Assembly: GCF_003219795.1 (NCBI RefSeq)
Contig: NZ_QJVC01000007.1
Span: 54,866 to 118,865 of the forward strand
Direction of reading: 5' to 3'
Length of the DNA stretch: 64,000 nt
DNA from: Arthrobacter psychrolactophilus
GTDB taxonomy: Bacteria > Actinomycetota > Actinomycetes > Actinomycetales > Micrococcaceae
Positions 62,938-64,000 of the stretch are shown one piece after another; the stretch's first letter is position 1; the number at the start of each line of letters is the position of its first letter. The notes beneath the pieces were generated by a model that was not told the origin of the DNA, made no database searches, and saw only the letters and a list, made by a program, of their open reading frames with translations. The position numbers and the translations under genes are program-made.

Positions 62938-62976
62938 GGTGTGGTTCCGGGCGTGTCTCGGGGCCGCACCTTTTTT
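62938..62976 (+). terminator. Terminator after RDD gene
   Basis: Stem GGTGTGG/CCGCACC with one G-U pair (62938-62944 with 62964-62970), inner pairing, followed by TTTTTT. A second stem, GTCTCGG/CCGAGAC (62955-62961 with 62980-62986), overlaps it and is mutually exclusive. Confidence 0.7.
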
Positions 62977-63055
62977 GTGCCGAGACAGCGGCGCAGGGAT
63001 GCCCGTTCAGGCGATTCTGAAGCTTCGCGAGTGTTACAGAGCATAACTTAAAGCA

Positions 63056-63085
63056 GTAGGCCCGGCAGAAATCTGCCGGGCCTAC
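63056..63085. terminator. Terminator after DUF4191 gene
   Basis: Perfect 14-bp stem (63056-63069 with 63072-63085) and minimal loop, between convergent genes; on the minus strand followed by TGCTTT. Confidence 0.78.
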
Positions 63086-63112
63086 GTTATTCTCGAAAAT
63101 GTTGGCGCTGAT

Positions 63113-63883
63113 TTAGCGGCCGCGAGCCGCCTTGCGGTCCGGACGTGCCTTGTTCGGGTCGATACCCTTCGGGATCGGCAGCTTGTTTCCCAAGGAAGTA
63201 ATGCGCTTGTTGACAGTGCTAACCTCAACCTTTGTCAGTTCACCCTTGAGCTTGTTCATCTGCTTGGTGACCTTGGCGATCGAGGTCTGACCCTCGCCCT
63301 TGCCAGTCTCGATGACCGTGATGGTGACGTTAGGCAAGATACGGGAGAGGCGGCGTCGTTCTGCATCAACCAGGCTCTTCACGCGAGTGGAAGGGCCTTC
63401 GGTGACCAGTACGATACCGGGCTTACCGATGGCTCGGAACACAACGTCCTGAGTACGCGGGTTAACCGCAGCAGGCTGCTCGTCAAAGATCCAGCCACGC
63501 TTGAGCGAGCTCAAGGCCGCTCCTGCTGCACCGGGCTTGCCCTCAATCTGAGAGTAAGCGGCACGCTCGGCGCGGCGTGACATGATCAGCAACGCACCGA
63601 GAAGACCCAGCGGGATGCCGATGAGCAAACCGGTGATCCAGTTGCCGGGGGAAACCAGCAAGGTCACTAGGAGGGAAACCAAGATCAAGCCCAGGAAGGC
63701 GCCAAGCATGAGCCATGTGATCATGGGGTCATAACGGCGGGTCATCTTGAAGATGTCCACCATTTGCTTGACGCGGCTGGGCTTTTTGACCTTATTCGGC
63801 TTACCCGGCTTGGGCTTGCGAGAAAAGAGGGAACGCTTGGGTTCGTCAGCGTTACTGGATGCTGTGTCAGTCGTTTTGGCCAT
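63113..63883 (-). CDS. DUF4191 family membrane protein
   Basis: A 256-aa protein. A basic Lys/Pro-rich N terminus (~45 residues) is followed by two membrane helices (about 55-78 and 82-102). A cytoplasmic domain comes next (about 105-230: G-R-T/R-G-W-x-F-D-E-Q-P-A-A-V-N-P-R-T-Q-D-V, then G-I-V-L-V-T-E-G-P), and the tail is basic. This is the Rv2219-type DUF4191 family, found between lipA and the RDD/glnA1 pair in actinobacteria; function unknown. Upstream, TAGACT lies nine bases before the ATG, so the leader is very short. Confidence 0.85.
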   Translation of the reverse strand: MAKTTDTASSNADEPKRSLFSRKPKPGKPNKVKKPSRVKQMVDIFKMTRRYDPMITWLMLGAFLGLILVSLLVTLLVSPGNWITGLLIGIPLGLLGALLIMSRRAERAAYSQIEGKPGAAGAALSSLKRGWIFDEQPAAVNPRTQDVVFRAIGKPGIVLVTEGPSTRVKSLVDAERRRLSRILPNVTITVIETGKGEGQTSIAKVTKQMNKLKGELTKVEVSTVNKRITSLGNKLPIPKGIDPNKARPDRKAARGR

Positions 63884-63915
63884 AGTAAATCAAGTCTAGC
63901 GGGTTTTGGTGGAAA

Positions 63916-64000
63916 TTATGGTGTGGTGATCAGGGAGGCGGCTTCCTGGCGGGTATGGCCGGAATCTTCGATGCCTTCAGCGATATGTGCCAGGTGCTCG
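63916..64000 (-). CDS. lipA: Lipoyl synthase, C-terminal end (partial)
   Basis: The last 27 codons of a minus-strand gene that enters from beyond the window end; TAA stop at 63918-63916. The tail reads HLAHIAEGIEDSGHTRQEA.., which I recall as the C terminus of actinobacterial lipoyl synthases. Position agrees with lipA-DUF4191 order (Rv2218-Rv2219). Too short to be certain; the radical-SAM Cys motif lies outside. Confidence 0.6.
   Translation of the reverse strand, partial: EHLAHIAEGIEDSGHTRQEAASLITTP

Noticed and set aside
1-64000. tRNA, rRNA, CRISPR, IS or prophage elements
   Set aside because: No T-loop/acceptor patterns, no regularly spaced repeats with unique spacers, no transposase, integrase or phage genes were seen.

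Overview
The window looks like core chromosome of a high-GC Gram-positive actinobacterium, most likely Micrococcaceae (Arthrobacter sensu lato). The reasons are: a complete division and cell-wall (dcw) cluster without mreB-type neighbours; SepF, Wag31/DivIVA and a PASTA kinase; polyphosphate glucokinase; class II DAHP synthase; the GlnA1/GlnA2/GlnE trio; many GTG starts; and many -10 boxes placed 6 nt before the start codon (leaderless mRNAs). MurE carries D-D-P-H where meso-DAP-adding enzymes have D-N-P-R, which fits the L-lysine peptidoglycan of Arthrobacter. Gene order closely follows what I remember of Mycobacterium tuberculosis Rv2145c-Rv2187 and Rv2217-Rv2226, joined by lspA-rluD-dnaE-hisD-nrdR.

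Layout. 1-7.2 kb: end of pyruvate carboxylase, acyl-CoA synthetase, ROK glucokinase, esterase, acyltransferase and DAHP synthase. 7.3-13.4 kb: PASTA kinase (PknL type), a three-LysM lytic transglycosylase, the Rv2175c-type DNA-binding protein, a polyprenyl diphosphate synthase and a lipoprotein. 13.5-15.3 kb: DNA polymerase IV and a DUF3040 protein. 15.6-35.8 kb: the dcw cluster mraZ-rsmH-ftsL-ftsI-murE-murF-mraY-murD-ftsW-murG-murC-ftsQ-ftsZ-pgeF-yggS-sepF-yggT-divIVA, mostly with overlapping stops and starts. 35.9-43.7 kb: lspA, rluD, dnaE, hisD, nrdR. 43.7-47.5 kb: SDR, ppgK, map, a 58-aa SPOR-like gene and panB. 47.7-52.1 kb: glnA2-glnE. 52.1-56.7 kb: an accessory-looking glycan module (Tat-exported GH109-like protein, secreted NEW3/carbohydrate-binding protein, sulfatase). 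56.9-62.3 kb: glutamine ABC transporter, glutaminase, acetyltransferase and glnA1. 62.5-64 kb: RDD protein, DUF4191 protein and the end of lipA.

How they work together. Most of the window builds the septum and the wall: lipid-linked precursor synthesis (MurC-F, MraY, MurG), septal polymerisation (FtsW, FtsI), ring and polar scaffolds (FtsZ, SepF, DivIVA), and remodelling plus signalling (LysM transglycosylase, PASTA kinase). A second theme is glutamine balance: two synthetases, the adenylyltransferase, a glutamine-type importer and a glutaminase, with a clear four-half-site GlnR-type box before glnA1.

I found no tRNA, rRNA, CRISPR array, insertion sequence or prophage. The least ordinary items are the GTGGAG repeats overlapping the mraZ promoter, a 55-bp interspersed repeat (one direct and one inverted copy before dnaE, one direct copy after the glutaminase), the glycan module, and the palindrome before ftsZ.
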